Positions 15,982 to 24,428 of a stretch of 29,899 bases of DNA are shown here, in pieces. The notes beneath the pieces were generated by a model. That model ran no database searches. It worked only from the letters and a program-made list of their open reading frames with translations, and was not told the DNA's origin. Made by a program: the position numbers and the translations under genes. Origin of the DNA: a virus; IMG/VR virus record IMGVR_UViG_3300000313_000009, positions 1-29,899 of that record. One strand, given 5' to 3'. Numbering within the stretch: position 1 is the first letter of the stretch; each line of letters opens with the position of its first letter.

Positions 15982-17070
15982 CTACTGTTTAACGGACAAT
16001 CCATCGTATCCTAAACTTCCGCCACGTCTTATATGAGAAAATACTTGATAATATGTTCCGCTGTCAGGATATGATATTTCATACTTGTTTGTATCTGCAA
16101 GACATTTCGTTGATATGAAAAAAATCCCAGGAACATAGCCAACCAAAGAAAAATTATATAAAGTATCCGGATCACGAAGAACGTGAAGCTCTAAAGGCTG
16201 GTTTACCGATATGCAATTTAATGTATTTATATTTCTTCCGGAATCATCGGATGACTGCGATTGTAAATATCCATAATGAGGTATTTTAGGGAAATCATTT
16301 CGGCTCATAAGAGTTGTATCCACAACTGGAATACCTAATATTTTACCAGTATATCCATAAGTTATATCAGTGTTTAAATCTCCACATGCGGAAGCCCATG
16401 TTATATCTCTGTCTGGTGCTGCATCAACATCCAGTCTTAAAAATGTGCTTGCTTTTAATGAAAATCCAAATAAATGATTTGTATTTGCTTCTATTCCGAC
16501 CGTAGTCCAAGCAGTTGGGAACATATTGTTTGAATTTTTAGATGCGCTTAAAAGTGCTCCGCCAGTCCAATTACCGACTTTTTCTGTTACTCCAAAAGCA
16601 ATATGCTGAAAAACACCTGCATATATTTCCAGTGAAAAAACAAGCATCATTGAAGGATCTGTTATAACGTTGCAATATAAGTTTAGATTATTTGATGGAC
16701 TAACAGGAATTCCGGCCCCAACAACTTCTCCGGAAGTGTGCATTGTTTTCCCGGGCTGATCGTACCAAAATCCAGATGATGGGCTTGCATTATATCCGGT
16801 TGCTCCTATAATACCAATGCCATAGCATAAGCCAGTCGTTCCGCTTACTTGAGTTGGAAATATTTTCTTACCGTTTGCGCTGCGAAGATGAAAAATTGCA
16901 TCTCCATATTGCAAACATAGTTTATAACCATCATTTGTTGCACCGCCTAAGATATCGGTATCTTGTACCATATTAATTTGGGCCGTCCATCCATTTGCTA
17001 TAGCGAAATCTCGTATTTTTGTCAATACTGCATTCGGATCAACCAAATTTGTGTATTTTGTAAAAGCCAT
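15982..17070 (-). CDS. tail-associated protein, third member of an EQPG/DQPG paralogue trio (362 aa)
   Basis: Starts MAFTKYTNLVDPNAVLTKIR, then DFAIANGW. It keeps a helix at the N-terminus, a WYDQPGK segment and a HIAFGVTEKVGNWTGGALL segment, which parallel WWEQPGG and the Y-G-F plus GG segments of the next two proteins upstream. This suggests distant common descent. The fold appears beta-rich with a helical start; a receptor-contact or tail-decoration role is plausible but unproven. I chose ATG 17070, with AGGAGATG upstream; the longer frame to 17130 reads the end of the neighbour. Confidence 0.58.
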   Translation of the reverse strand: MAFTKYTNLVDPNAVLTKIRDFAIANGWTAQINMVQDTDILGGATNDGYKLCLQYGDAIFHLRSANGKKIFPTQVSGTTGLCYGIGIIGATGYNASPSSGFWYDQPGKTMHTSGEVVGAGIPVSPSNNLNLYCNVITDPSMMLVFSLEIYAGVFQHIAFGVTEKVGNWTGGALLSASKNSNNMFPTAWTTVGIEANTNHLFGFSLKASTFLRLDVDAAPDRDITWASACGDLNTDITYGYTGKILGIPVVDTTLMSRNDFPKIPHYGYLQSQSSDDSGRNINTLNCISVNQPLELHVLRDPDTLYNFSLVGYVPGIFFISTKCLADTNKYEISYPDSGTYYQVFSHIRRGGSLGYDGLSVKQ

Positions 17071-17072
17071 AA

Positions 17073-18476
17073 TTATGCATCTCCTAAAAGTAAAACGACA
17101 TTCATCGTTTTTGATATTTTTTCTAACCATTTGTCTTGTTCCGTAAGACTGTTTTCATCCACTAAAAAAGTAGCTCCGTGCATTATCCAAAATTTTCTAT
17201 TTTCATAACAAGATGGTAATATAAGATATTTTTTTGATCCAATAGTAATTTCTCCATATCTATATATTGGAGATGAGCACCACCATGAATTTATCATTTT
17301 ACCAAGCATATTTTTATTAAAATCAGTCGCTTGAACTATTTCCAGTTCTTCCAGTTGATACGATTCTTGTGAACTATCTAAAATATGTTGGGTTCCGGAT
17401 AAATCTGAATAAGTTGGTCTTAAGTACAGTTCTATTCCTTCCGGCTGTTCCGGCTTATTGTTTACAAAATACCATGTTGGATAATTACCGCTTCCAACAG
17501 ATATTTTTCCTTTAGTTTCAGTATAATTTATAATCGGTTTCCATTGACCATCAGGAAGCATTATCATAAATTGACTAGATGATTTTTGAGAAGTCCATGC
17601 CGTATCACCATTCTTTTTTGATCCAGATGGAAATGTAAATATTCCATGACTAAGATTTGGATTTTTAGACGAAAAATCATATAAATTTCCGTATTGCTCG
17701 TTTCTATATGGGTTATAAATTTCGCGTCCGTGCGTTATTTGTCCAGATGTTCCGCCAAAAGCATAGGCCGGAAGTGCATATTCAAAGCTACCTTGATATG
17801 GTGTAAATATTCCTGAACCTCCGCAATCCCATTGTTCGCCATTATTTATAACAATATACAATGTGCTTCTTGTTTTTATAGCATAAAATGTAAAGGTGCT
17901 ATCATTATCATAATCCATGCCAATAGCAGGAAAGCCGACTGGTGGCATTATTGGTCTATTCCAACTAGAATTATTACCATTTATTGTTAAGTTCATCTGT
18001 GTTGAATCTACTGGTCTATCTATTCCACCGGGCTGTTCCCACCATTTCAAGCCTTCTTGATATTGTTTAAATGCTCCAATAAAAATATTTTTGCTGGAAT
18101 TTAAAAACAATTCTAAATCAGTGAAAGAATAAGTTGTATTACCAACCGTTACACTAGATGCTCCAACAGAAACATTGTCTAGGTCTTTATTTGTAAGCCC
18201 TAAATATTTTTTATTATACACTATGATATCATATATGTTTTCGGCAAACCATTCTTGATATGTTGTTCCTGTGATAATATCAAAAGGCAAAAGACCAATA
18301 TAGAAATAATCTCCTGAATTAACGTTAGGAACTTTAAATATAGTTCCATAAGGGGAATCTTCATTTTGAACAACTTCCCATATGTCCGAACCATGAATAG
18401 AAGAATTAGCAACCCATATGCATAACTTACTGACTAAATCAGTAAAGCTTGTTGCTGTGCCTTTTAAATATGGCAT
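17073..18476 (-). CDS. tail-associated protein, second paralogue (467 aa)
   Basis: Begins MPYLKGTATSFTDLVSKLC, followed by a helix and a strand IFIGAF. Around the middle is KWWEQPGGID, then PAIGMDYDNDSTFTFYAI and LYIVINNGEQW, later YALPAYAFGG, and LPDGQWKPIINY near 300. The order of these blocks matches the 327-residue protein from the neighbouring gene, so the two arose by duplication. No enzyme motif is visible. Such proteins sit between tape measure and tail tip, and may decorate the tail or bind surface polymers. AAGGGGG precedes the ATG. Confidence 0.6.
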   Translation of the reverse strand: MPYLKGTATSFTDLVSKLCIWVANSSIHGSDIWEVVQNEDSPYGTIFKVPNVNSGDYFYIGLLPFDIITGTTYQEWFAENIYDIIVYNKKYLGLTNKDLDNVSVGASSVTVGNTTYSFTDLELFLNSSKNIFIGAFKQYQEGLKWWEQPGGIDRPVDSTQMNLTINGNNSSWNRPIMPPVGFPAIGMDYDNDSTFTFYAIKTRSTLYIVINNGEQWDCGGSGIFTPYQGSFEYALPAYAFGGTSGQITHGREIYNPYRNEQYGNLYDFSSKNPNLSHGIFTFPSGSKKNGDTAWTSQKSSSQFMIMLPDGQWKPIINYTETKGKISVGSGNYPTWYFVNNKPEQPEGIELYLRPTYSDLSGTQHILDSSQESYQLEELEIVQATDFNKNMLGKMINSWWCSSPIYRYGEITIGSKKYLILPSCYENRKFWIMHGATFLVDENSLTEQDKWLEKISKTMNVVLLLGDA

Positions 18477-18488
18477 TTATAAGCCCCC

Positions 18489-19472
18489 TTAAAACCATTC
18501 AATACAGAAATATTGATCGTTATCGCGCCGATTTACATTGTTAAATACCATATATGTTTTGCTGTTGTATACAATAGATTCTTTTGAGCTTAAATCTTCT
18601 CTGTTTCCTACAAAATATACACCGTCAAATTCTCCTATTATTCCATGAGGATAATTTTCTATTACTTGTTCCGCATAGAAGTTTACATTTTCTATAGTTA
18701 GTGTATTGTCAAGAACTGTCAGGGTATTTACCGGATCTGTATTTTGTGGCCAAACATTCATTCTTTGAAAATGAAGCGATTTTCCTGCTAGATTTTTGTT
18801 TATTACAGCACACCATTTACCATCTGGTCTGCGTATTCTCAATGACGTTGTGTGTTCTGCTTCTGTTTCTGCTGCTGGGAACGATGCAAGCGTATCTGCT
18901 ATTCCGTTTGATGTGTCACTCCGCGGATCAAGAAAGCAAGAATGACCATTGCTTGCGCTGCTCCATCTGCCACCTTCTATATAACTTCCGCCAACTGCCA
19001 TAGGGTAAGGATATTGTCTATCACAAGAAACCGCCTTTAGAAATCCAACGTATGCGCTCTCATACTGCGTTGAGAGCTGGCAAACTATAATTACCCTATA
19101 AGTATTAGCAGAGAACCAATAAGCCACTCTTACACCCTCTGCAAGAGGTATACAAGGTAAACTGCCTATTTCTATCCCCCCCGGCTGTTCTTCCCAGGAC
19201 AAATTTGCATCGTATCCGGCAAAACCATTAAGCAAAATGTCGGTTTGTCCGCTATATGTTGCAGATGCTTTAATTTTAAATCCAATAAATATTGAATCAG
19301 TACCATCTCCAACACCTTCGAGAATAACATCATTTGTTATGTCATTTATTGTTGATGGATATTTAAGCGCCCATGCTTTTCCAGTGCCAAAAATTGTTTC
19401 ATCTGTTAGAAAGGTAGCAAGCGCTTTTACAAGCGCCGTTACCGATATTGCCGATCCTGATATACAAGCCAT
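18489..19472 (-). CDS. tail-associated protein, first paralogue (327 aa)
   Basis: The first gene after the tape measure. Blocks in order: SVTALVKALATFL (helix), DSIFIGFKI, LSWEEQPGGIEI, VRVAYWFSANTYRVIIVCQL, SAYVGFLKAVSCDRQYPYPM followed by AVGGS, and RRPDGKWCAVINK. They correspond one for one with blocks of the following gene. The Y-V-G-F plus Y-P-Y-P---GGS element resembles proteins I associate with tail modules of Gram-negative phages. The function is unknown; a tail decoration or adhesin role is inferred from position. AGGAGTG lies before the ATG. Confidence 0.6.
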   Translation of the reverse strand: MACISGSAISVTALVKALATFLTDETIFGTGKAWALKYPSTINDITNDVILEGVGDGTDSIFIGFKIKASATYSGQTDILLNGFAGYDANLSWEEQPGGIEIGSLPCIPLAEGVRVAYWFSANTYRVIIVCQLSTQYESAYVGFLKAVSCDRQYPYPMAVGGSYIEGGRWSSASNGHSCFLDPRSDTSNGIADTLASFPAAETEAEHTTSLRIRRPDGKWCAVINKNLAGKSLHFQRMNVWPQNTDPVNTLTVLDNTLTIENVNFYAEQVIENYPHGIIGEFDGVYFVGNREDLSSKESIVYNSKTYMVFNNVNRRDNDQYFCIEWF

Positions 19473-19484
19473 TTAAAATCACTC

Positions 19485-22400
19485 CTATAGTCTTTTTATT
19501 ATTCCCTTATTCCCATTGATGACATTTATAATTGTTCTTGCTCCATCCGTAGAATTAAGATAATTCGCTATCTGATTTGGATCATGCAAATTAACTATTT
19601 TAACAGGAACGCTTACATTATTTTTTGTCAAACTTTGGTTCTGAAGAACGCTACTTGCTAACGAACTTGCGCCATCAGATATATCACCACCACTAGCATA
19701 GTTTGATAATGATTTAGGGTTAATTCCTTGATTTATCAAGTCTAAAGTATCTTTGCCTACTGTATTTACTCCCAAACCGCTAACCATATACTCGCCATTT
19801 GCTACACCCATAAATTTTTTATATCGTCCAGAATATGCAAGTATACTATCACTAGTCGCGGTTCCTGGGCCTTGAATTAATCCGGTTCCAATATCACCAC
19901 CGCTTGCAAAAGCTCCGCTTGCTTGTAGTGGCCCTTGAATAGAAACTCCGCCAAGTGATGGTCTTGTACTATTATTATCAGATCCAAAAAATGTATTCAT
20001 AAGGCTTTGAACAATTTGGTTAGAAAATATTTTATTGACTTCGCTCAATACAGCTAGTGCTAAATTGCCAATTGCTTTTAGCAGATTATTGCAACTTTCT
20101 GTACCATTTTCAAAAAATGTTGTGAGTCCATTTTCTAAACCTTGTTTTGCAGCTCCTCTTACTTTGTCAAACTGATCCGGAAGTTTTCCCATCGTGTCAG
20201 AAAGTCTTGAAGCATATAAATATTCTTTTGCCAATGCTGGGTTATTGGCCCATTCAGCTTGAGCAGCTTGATAATAGGCTTGTGAAGTTTGTTGATTTAC
20301 TTGCCTATCATATTGCATTTCTTCTTGCTTTTTTTGGCCTGTTGTTAATGATGGATTTTTTTCTATAGATTGTTTTACATAATCATTGATTTTTTTTATT
20401 TGAGATAGCGTACTTTCTAACATTGTGGATACATATGAATAAACAGAATTTATTTCTTTTTGAATACCATTAGCAATCGTTTTAAGGCCCATAGCTTTTG
20501 CTTGTGATAATTCGCTGTTTAAATTATATAGCGTTTCTTCCGTATCGAAAAGATATCTATTCATCGATGCAGCATATTCTTTATATGCATTGTTTGGATT
20601 TATAAGGCGAAGATTGTCTTTTTGAGAAAACTGTATGTTTGTCAATTGCTCTGAAGTTTGTTTTATTTGTGCCTGAAGCATTTCAACTTGATTCTGTTTG
20701 TTTATTGCGTCTACTGCTTCTGTATATCCTCCGGAAGATAACTTGCTGATAGCCGATCTTGATGCAAGAGTATTTTTTATATCTGTAGATTGAGTATATT
20801 TACCTTGCGTTTCCAGCCATTTTTCTTTTGATGATGCTGCAAGATCATTAAGTTCCGTGTTTGAATCGACTGCTAAATTATCAAGTTCTGATAATGTATT
20901 TGCCAATGTTTGTTGTCTTGTGTTTATTTGTCCTTGTAATTCGGCAATATCCGCCTGAACATTGATGTTTTCTGCTTTTCCGGCTCCTTGCGCTGTGTTT
21001 TTTTTGCTAACTTCGCTTATTTTAACATTGAGTAAAGATATTTCCGCATCGGCCTTTGCTTGTTCAATATCTTTTCTTTTTGTTATATAAGTATTAACGT
21101 CCATTGGCTCGCCAGTTCCGGCATTAGCTCTTTTATACTGTTCTTCAACGTCTTTATTCATTCCTTCAAGTGACGCTAGATAAGTATCTGTATTCCCTTG
21201 TGCTTGCGCTTCTGCTAGTTTTATTTGAGCGTCAACAACGGCTTTTTTTTCAAGTTGCGCTTGTTTTAATGCAAGTTCGCCAGATTTATCATCTATTTTA
21301 GTATTGGTATTTTGTGTTTGTGTTCCAACACTAGGATTTTGTGCATTCATATCCAATGCTTCTTGCAATTCTGTTGAATATCTATTCGAATCAGAAGGAT
21401 TTACTTGAGCGCGCATTGCATAAAGTTGTTTTAAAAATGTTTCATCGTCCATTTGTGTGAAATCTTCTATGCCATTATTATTTTTAATTTTATCGATGAT
21501 ATTTTCATATCCGGAACCACCATGTTGAATCGAAGTTGAAAATACTGCTTCTTGAACTGCTCGCCCTCTTTGATCTGCATATAATCCACCGTATGAAGCT
21601 TCTGGATCATAATACTGTTCTTTAGCAAATTGTTCATAAGCATTCTTAAATGAATCTCCATATTTTGATACTACATCTTTCCAGCGATTTGTATAATCAA
21701 AGCTTCCCGGCGAAAGTCCTTCGAATTCATATCCTGCATCATATCCTTGATCTTTAAGCCATTGAACAAACCTAGAAACGGTACCGCCTGTACTTCCATC
21801 TTCATCTTTTGATGTAAATTGATATTTACCATATGAATTACCGCCTGCGTCACCCCATGATTCACCAGTTGATACAGTATCGTAATCACCTTCATGAGCA
21901 GCTGAAAGAGATCCCCAACCGGGAGGGCTTGCAGACGTTTTACCTTTGTTTGCAAGCTTATTTGCTTTATCGCTTGTTGAACTTACTTTATCAATTAATT
22001 TTTCAATCGCCCACCCTGCTGCAACTGCTCCAAGTCCTATGAGTGTAGATGATAAAAATGCTCTCATAGATAATTTGCAAATATCAATAGCACCTGTAAG
22101 ACCGTTGAACGCCCTGCTTGCTGTAGTGGCTCCGGCTGCCGTTTTAACCCCTGCTTCCATACCTGCCGTACCAACTGCCCTAGTTGCAATTTCCGCTTCG
22201 ATAGAAGCCATTTTAAACGCATTCATATATCCAACCATTTTATTGATAATAACCCACGAAGCAATCGCTCCAACAATTCCATTTATATTTTCTGCTACGC
22301 TCCTTGCTATACCAGATACACCACCAAATATTGATAAAAATTGACTTGTTGCGTTGGCACCTTTCCACATATTACCAGCAAGTATTTCAACATCCGTTTG

Positions 22401-23564
22401 TAATTCTTTAGCAGCAGATAGAACAGATGAATTAAACATTATTTTCCCTGTAGCTTCATCAGTTACAAACAATTCCTTGTTTAAGTCTTGAATAATTACT
22501 TTTACATCATTAAATGATTCTTCGTATGCGCTACCAGATGCCTGACTAAATCTTGATTGAAAACTTTCAACCGTTCCTGTCATTGAATTCTGCCATGCTC
22601 CACTTGCAAGATCATTTATACCTGACATTTTACCCATTAAATAACCGTAAAGACCATCAACTTTAGTTTTTGCATTTTCTACATCAGCATTTGTGATGCC
22701 TAAACTTTTTGATACTGTCGCATCTTGATTAATGGTACCTGATATCATCGCCCTTAATTCTTGTGCAATCTGTATGTTATTACCTTGTGGCCCTAAAATT
22801 GTTTTTACTGCTTTTGTTCCAACTGTAGCAAGACCAACAATTTGTTCTAGCGTCATTTTTGCCTGTAAAGATGGCGCGAGTATCGCCTGAAAAGCAGTAG
22901 CTAAATCTTCAGTTTTTAAGCCGACCGTAACTGCTTTTTGATTAATCATAGCAAGAGCGTTATTTGCTAATCCAAACGCTGTATTTATATCTGTAGCCTT
23001 GCCATTCCATGTTGTCATAGATGCCAGCACACCAGCAATACCCATCCTGTACGTTTCCATCTGCTGGTCAAACCCAAATCCTGCGCCAAATATAGATTTC
23101 AACGTTTCTCCAACGGTTTTAGCAATATCAATAATTCCATACATAGATACGGTTATTTTGGATAATGTATCAAGAAATGAACCGCCGGAAGAATTTGCAG
23201 TTGAAAATATATCTCCAATAGACCTGACTTCAGGAGTTTTTGCTGACGATCCAATAGATCCGCTTGTTCGTTGATTTACATTTACAGATACAGTTTTATT
23301 GCTTAAAGAATCAATCATACGAGATAAATTGCTTATTTCGTTTTTTGCTTCGCCAGTTGCAGCCGAAATATTTACAGATTTTCCGGTCAATGCTTTTAGT
23401 TCGTTTTTTAATACGGATAATTTTTCAATTGTTTTTTCAGTTGAAGAATCTATTATTATCTTTTTACCTGTCAGCTTATCAATATTGGTCTGTAATGTTT
23501 TTATAGATGATATCGCTTTTGCTATATCGGCACTGACGGTTATTGATATATCATTACCAGCCAT
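19485..23564 (-). CDS. tape measure protein with embedded muralytic domain (1359 aa)
   Basis: The largest gene, directly after the chaperone. It opens with a helical region (residues 1-100) and MITF-type tail hub helices, with hydrophobic stretches at about 430-525 (IVGAIASWVIINKMVGYM; LSSTLIGLGAVAAGWAI). Residues about 551-735 form an inserted lysozyme-like domain: LSAAHEGDYDTVSTGESWGD, then NSYGKYQF, with Glu558 as candidate catalytic acid. It probably opens peptidoglycan during injection. Residues about 760-1170 are coiled coil. The C-terminus has repeated ASGGDI segments and VANGEYMVSGLGV, usual in tape measures. By the usual scale of about 0.15 nm per residue the tail could be near 200 nm. 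Confidence 0.88.
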   Translation of the reverse strand: MAGNDISITVSADIAKAISSIKTLQTNIDKLTGKKIIIDSSTEKTIEKLSVLKNELKALTGKSVNISAATGEAKNEISNLSRMIDSLSNKTVSVNVNQRTSGSIGSSAKTPEVRSIGDIFSTANSSGGSFLDTLSKITVSMYGIIDIAKTVGETLKSIFGAGFGFDQQMETYRMGIAGVLASMTTWNGKATDINTAFGLANNALAMINQKAVTVGLKTEDLATAFQAILAPSLQAKMTLEQIVGLATVGTKAVKTILGPQGNNIQIAQELRAMISGTINQDATVSKSLGITNADVENAKTKVDGLYGYLMGKMSGINDLASGAWQNSMTGTVESFQSRFSQASGSAYEESFNDVKVIIQDLNKELFVTDEATGKIMFNSSVLSAAKELQTDVEILAGNMWKGANATSQFLSIFGGVSGIARSVAENINGIVGAIASWVIINKMVGYMNAFKMASIEAEIATRAVGTAGMEAGVKTAAGATTASRAFNGLTGAIDICKLSMRAFLSSTLIGLGAVAAGWAIEKLIDKVSSTSDKANKLANKGKTSASPPGWGSLSAAHEGDYDTVSTGESWGDAGGNSYGKYQFTSKDEDGSTGGTVSRFVQWLKDQGYDAGYEFEGLSPGSFDYTNRWKDVVSKYGDSFKNAYEQFAKEQYYDPEASYGGLYADQRGRAVQEAVFSTSIQHGGSGYENIIDKIKNNNGIEDFTQMDDETFLKQLYAMRAQVNPSDSNRYSTELQEALDMNAQNPSVGTQTQNTNTKIDDKSGELALKQAQLEKKAVVDAQIKLAEAQAQGNTDTYLASLEGMNKDVEEQYKRANAGTGEPMDVNTYITKRKDIEQAKADAEISLLNVKISEVSKKNTAQGAGKAENINVQADIAELQGQINTRQQTLANTLSELDNLAVDSNTELNDLAASSKEKWLETQGKYTQSTDIKNTLASRSAISKLSSGGYTEAVDAINKQNQVEMLQAQIKQTSEQLTNIQFSQKDNLRLINPNNAYKEYAASMNRYLFDTEETLYNLNSELSQAKAMGLKTIANGIQKEINSVYSYVSTMLESTLSQIKKINDYVKQSIEKNPSLTTGQKKQEEMQYDRQVNQQTSQAYYQAAQAEWANNPALAKEYLYASRLSDTMGKLPDQFDKVRGAAKQGLENGLTTFFENGTESCNNLLKAIGNLALAVLSEVNKIFSNQIVQSLMNTFFGSDNNSTRPSLGGVSIQGPLQASGAFASGGDIGTGLIQGPGTATSDSILAYSGRYKKFMGVANGEYMVSGLGVNTVGKDTLDLINQGINPKSLSNYASGGDISDGASSLASSVLQNQSLTKNNVSVPVKIVNLHDPNQIANYLNSTDGARTIINVINGNKGIIKRL
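21360..21914 (-). other. lysozyme-like domain inside the tape measure
   Basis: Domain annotation for residues about 551-735 of the tape measure. The pattern S-A-x-H/Y-E-x-G-D, then D-x-G-G-x-S-Y-G-x-Y-Q-F followed by a conserved G-G and an F-V-x-W-L helix is that of muralytic domains found in phage tail lysozymes and VgrG-associated proteins. Coiled coil and hydrophobic tape sequence resume on either side. Confidence 0.65.
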
Positions 23565-23589
23565 TAAAATTCCCCTTTCTAAAAGTAAA

Positions 23590-23607
23590 GGGTGGCATTA
23601 GCCACCC
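23590..23607 (-). terminator. hairpin between chaperone and tape measure (probable attenuator)
   Basis: On the minus strand GGGTGGC-TAAT-GCCACCC is a perfect 7-bp GC-rich stem followed by TTTACTTTT. It lies between the stop of the frameshift extension (23634) and the tape measure ribosome binding site. The U-tract is interrupted, so partial termination is more likely than full stop. Confidence 0.7.
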
Positions 23608-23633
23608 ACTAAAATTGTAAGTTTTACTCTTTA

Positions 23634-24352
23634 TTATTCAGTTATTTTTTTTATATATTCGCTCATATCTTTCTTTTCGGCCCAAACTGCTGATCTTATG
23701 TCGTTAATATAATTTATCCGGTGAACGATTGATTGTTCATAGAAAAAAGTAATCTGGTCAAGAGTATAATTATTAATATCTTCAAGCCTGTGATGATCGT
23801 TGATTAAGCTTGATATGACCTTATTTATTTTTTCTATTTCTTTTTCTAAACGTTTTCTTGCTGACTTTGGTTTATATATTCCGCTTTCATTTCCTTTATC
23901 TTTTGCGAAATAAATTCCATAAAAAAACTATAGTTTTCCTGCACAATCGCAATTATTATTGCAATTGCTTTTTTATAATCAAAATCATATTCCTTATTCA
24001 TAAGATCCTCAAATGTTATTTTGGTATAAAGCGAAATAAGCTGACAACAACTTTCAACATTTTTGCCAACTGAAACAGCTATTGCTTCTATCAATTCTGG
24101 TGAGAATATAATCTCATTTGTTCTCCTGTAAGTTGTCTCTCCACCTTCTTCAACCGGATCAATTGTTTCTATTTTGAATTTAACTTCTTTCAAAACATCA
24201 TTCATCGCAGCACCAAAATTTGCAATTACATTTGTCATCTTAACCATATCGGAAAAATGAAACGGAGATATATATACATCTTCGCCCTTAAATGTAATAT
24301 TTTCAACTTTTGTTTGATTATTGAATATTTTTACCAAGTTCCTTTTTGCCAT
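23634..24352 (-). CDS. tail assembly chaperone, -1 frameshift product (239 aa, gpGT-like)
   Basis: Long form made if ribosomes slip back one base at seven U's (23927-23921). The first 144 residues are those of the short chaperone, up to ENYSFF; translation then continues YGIYFAKDKGNESGIYKPKS and runs 95 codons to a TAA at 23634. The extension frame is open from a stop immediately ahead of the slip site to 23634 and lacks any usable start codon near its beginning, so it cannot be a separate gene. The extension is charged and helical. In many siphoviruses such G/GT pairs load the tape measure for tail assembly; the place directly before the tape measure gene fits. Confidence 0.8.
23846..24352 (-). 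CDS. tail assembly chaperone, short form (168 aa, gpG-like)
   Basis: Non-shifted product: MAKRNLVKIFNNQTKVENIT... ending EYINQSQQENV. It is a small helical protein with ISPFHFSDMVKMTNVIANFG and AIAIIIAIVQENYSFFMEF, with size and place (between tail tube and tape measure) expected of the tail chaperone gpG. It is read from the extended -10 promoter and AGGAGG site just upstream. I recognise it by position and by the frameshift rather than by strong sequence motifs. Confidence 0.8.
   Translation of the reverse strand: MAKRNLVKIFNNQTKVENITFKGEDVYISPFHFSDMVKMTNVIANFGAAMNDVLKEVKFKIETIDPVEEGGETTYRRTNEIIFSPELIEAIAVSVGKNVESCCQLISLYTKITFEDLMNKEYDFDYKKAIAIIIAIVQENYSFFMEFISQKIKEMKAEYINQSQQENV
23921..23927 (-). 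promoter_or_regulatory. slippery heptamer U-UUU-UUU for -1 frameshifting
   Basis: In the zero frame the codons are AGT TTT TTT ATG, giving the X-XXY-YYZ pattern T-TTT-TTT. A TAG in the -1 frame ends one base before the run, so the run lies at the very start of the open extension frame. No other canonical heptamer fits the overlap. Confidence 0.75.
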
Positions 24353-24381
24353 TTGTATTCCTCCTAAAATTTTATATCTAT

Positions 24382-24390
24382 ATTATACCA
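24382..24390 (-). promoter_or_regulatory. extended -10 promoter ahead of the chaperone gene
   Basis: On the minus strand TGGTATAAT is a full extended -10 element (TGn plus TATAAT), placed just after the tail tube terminator and before AGGAGG and the chaperone ATG. A -35 box is not evident. Confidence 0.5.
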
Positions 24391-24401
24391 TAAAAAAAGA
24401 A

Positions 24402-24417
24402 GCGGATATATATCCGC
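24402..24417 (-). terminator. intrinsic terminator after the tail tube gene
   Basis: GCGGATATATATCCGC is a perfect palindrome able to form a GC-clamped hairpin, followed on the minus strand by TTCTTTTTTT. It begins 12 bp after the stop of the major tail protein. Confidence 0.82.
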
Positions 24418-24428
24418 CCCTCATTTTG

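Noticed and set aside
19237-23601. several plus-strand frames of 60-130 codons opposite the tape measure and its neighbour
   Set aside because: They lack consistent ribosome binding sites and overlap well-supported genes on the other strand.
24353-24428. the GCGGATATATATCCGC palindrome as a protein-binding operator
   Set aside because: It is followed by a T-rich run just after a stop codon, which fits an intrinsic terminator better.
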